Assembly: GCA_022823865.1 (NCBI GenBank) | Contig: JAJEHF010000197.1 | Location: 1-64,000, forward strand | Length of the DNA: 64,000 nt | Origin: Bryobacterales bacterium | GTDB lineage: Bacteria; Acidobacteriota; Terriglobia; Bryobacterales; UBA6623 | Direction of reading: 5' to 3' | Position numbers and translations under genes: made by a program | The notes under the pieces: generated by a model | Told to the model about the DNA's origin: nothing | Seen by the model: only the letters and a program-made list of their open reading frames with translations | Database searches by the model: none | In this document: positions 62,770 to 64,000 of the stretch, piece after piece | Position numbering within the stretch: position 1 is the stretch's first letter | How the letters are laid out: every line of letters starts with the position of its first letter

Positions 62770-64000
62770 ATGGTTCGGACCTTGTGCCTCGCTGCGCTCC
62801 CTGTCATCGCTGTAACCGCGGCGGCACAGACCCCCGAGGTTGAGCGTGATCTCAGCAAGACGGTGCGCGCCATCGGCAATTGGGATTGGCCGGTATACCT
62901 CGGGGACCAGACTCGGGGGCAGTACTCGCCGCTGGCCCAGATCAACGCGACGAACGTGCACCGCCTCCAGCCCGCCTGGGAGTATCGGGCAGGGGACGCC
63001 GCCGAGCGTTCGACGATGTACTCGAACCCGCTGATCGTCGATGGGGTCCTCTACGCCGTCACTCCAAGCCTCAACGCCGTGGCGCTGGACGCCGCAACCG
63101 GGAAGCGCATCTGGATCTTCGATCCCTCGGTGCACAACGGCGGCACGGTCATCCGGCAGCGCAACCGAGGGGTCACGTACTGGAAGGGGGCCGAGGGCGA
63201 AAGGGTCTTCCACTTTGTCCGCGACCGGGCCTACGCCATCGATGCGCGGTCCGGGGAACTGATCCGGTCCTTCGGAAGCGGTGGCTACATTGACCTGCGC
63301 GAGAATCTGGGCGTCGACCCCCGAGCGGCTGCGCTGCAGATGACAACGCCGGGAGCGGTGTACAAGAACCTGCTCATTCTCGGCTGCCGCGTGAACGAGT
63401 CCTATGGTTCCTCTCCCGGGCCGATCCGGGCATTCAATGCTGTGACCGGAGAGCTCGAGTGGGCTTTCCACACGATTCCCAGGCGCGGGGAGCTCGGGCA
63501 CGACACATGGTCATGGCCGGAAGGGGAATCGTTCGGAGGCGGCAACGCGTGGAGCGGCGTCACGATTGACGAGGAACGCGGCTGGGTCTTCGTCGGCACC
63601 GGTGCCGTCACGGATGATTTCTACGGGGCGTTCCGGAAGGGCGCGAACCTGTTCGCCAACAGCGTCGTAGCGCTGGATGCCGCCACTGGCGAGCGCAAGT
63701 GGCATTACCAGGTCGTGCGCCACGACATCTGGGACTACGACCTGCCGGCGGCCCCCATCCTGGTAACCCTGGGGTCCGGCGGCGGCGAGCGCGATGCGGT
63801 CGTGCAGCTCACGAAGATGGGCCTGACGTTCGTGCTGGACCGCGACACCGGCGAGCCGATCTTCCCGGTCTATGACCGGCCCGTGCCGAGTTCGGACGTG
63901 CCGGGCGAGGAGGCGTGGCCGAGCCAGCCGTTTCCCGTCAAGCCCCCGCCGCTGGGGCGCATCGGGATCACGGAAGCGGATCTGACGAACATTACTCCCG
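62770..64000 (+). CDS. PQQ-dependent dehydrogenase (quinoprotein), truncated by the window end
   Basis: The first 410 codons are present and the frame is open at the window edge. Signal peptide (TLCLAALPVIAVTAAAQ), then DWPVYLGDQTRGQYSPLAQINATNVHRLQPAWEY, the classical opening of membrane/periplasmic glucose or alcohol quinoproteins. Blade motifs include LDAATGKRIWIF, IDARSGELIRSFG and LDAATGERKWHYQ; HDIWDYDLPAAPILV is the W-D-Y signature near the PQQ site. It oxidises a sugar or alcohol and passes electrons to the respiratory chain. GGGGG precedes the ATG by 5 nt. Same strand as the sulfatase but 473 bp away. Confidence 0.87.
   Translation, partial: MVRTLCLAALPVIAVTAAAQTPEVERDLSKTVRAIGNWDWPVYLGDQTRGQYSPLAQINATNVHRLQPAWEYRAGDAAERSTMYSNPLIVDGVLYAVTPSLNAVALDAATGKRIWIFDPSVHNGGTVIRQRNRGVTYWKGAEGERVFHFVRDRAYAIDARSGELIRSFGSGGYIDLRENLGVDPRAAALQMTTPGAVYKNLLILGCRVNESYGSSPGPIRAFNAVTGELEWAFHTIPRRGELGHDTWSWPEGESFGGGNAWSGVTIDEERGWVFVGTGAVTDDFYGAFRKGANLFANSVVALDAATGERKWHYQVVRHDIWDYDLPAAPILVTLGSGGGERDAVVQLTKMGLTFVLDRDTGEPIFPVYDRPVPSSDVPGEEAWPSQPFPVKPPPLGRIGITEADLTNITP

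Overview
The window looks like a chromosomal segment of an Acidobacteriota bacterium, probably a Bryobacterales/Solibacteres-type lineage. This is inferred from gene content: two giant TonB-dependent receptors with N-terminal carboxypeptidase-regulatory domains, two CRTAC1 (FG-GAP plus ASPIC/UnbV) proteins, a DUF1501 protein, several TolB-like propellers, three secreted sulfatases and high G+C. I saw no rRNA, tRNA, CRISPR array or intact insertion sequence.

Layout. 1-8646: TonB receptor, convergent TolB-like propeller, heptahaem cytochrome c, Tat-type exported protein of unknown function. 9127-15855: DegT/DnrJ aminotransferase; a three-gene minus-strand operon (small exported protein, TPR protein, CRTAC1 protein); a zeta-toxin-like kinase; an unrecognised 428-aa protein. 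16174-20622: small ABM monooxygenase, YhhQ transporter divergent from DUF1501, and an ECF sigma / anti-sigma / exported protein operon. 21029-30837: second TonB receptor with a strong terminator, CehA/McbA-type metallohydrolase with a TolB propeller, second CRTAC1 protein, sulfatase. 31061-41343: GNAT enzyme, then a nitrate-assimilation island. 41485-48391: PQQ-like propeller, DUF418 protein, Phd/YefM antitoxin with a wrecked ParE toxin, and a tctCBA tricarboxylate transporter. 48455-54754: HAD phosphatase, MaeB malic enzyme, cytochrome c'-like protein, esterase, small anchored protein. 55027-57835: two tandem BrnT/BrnA-like toxin-antitoxin units next to a sulfatase. 58045-64000: fused CoA transferase, intradiol dioxygenase, sulfatase, and a PQQ-dependent dehydrogenase cut by the window edge.

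The most coherent system is nitrate assimilation. It comprises a NarK-type transporter, a NasA-like molybdoenzyme without a C-terminal 2Fe-2S domain, a fused DmsB-DmsC electron-transfer/membrane-anchor protein translationally coupled to it, a NirB-NirD fusion nitrite reductase, and a GAF-ANTAR antiterminator. Hairpins lie in the leaders of these transcripts, though none matches the canonical ANTAR target.

The most unusual observations are these. One BrnT-type toxin reads in frame into its own antitoxin, beside a tandem sister copy where the two are separate; the duplicated unit also carries the 3' end of the neighbouring sulfatase. Gly/Pro/Arg-rich repeat insertions sit inside two adjacent, unrelated exported enzymes. 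Several decayed genes (tctA tail, PQQ-protein tail, ParE toxin) lie beside intact genes. A perfect 18-bp palindrome sits between maeB and a cytochrome gene.
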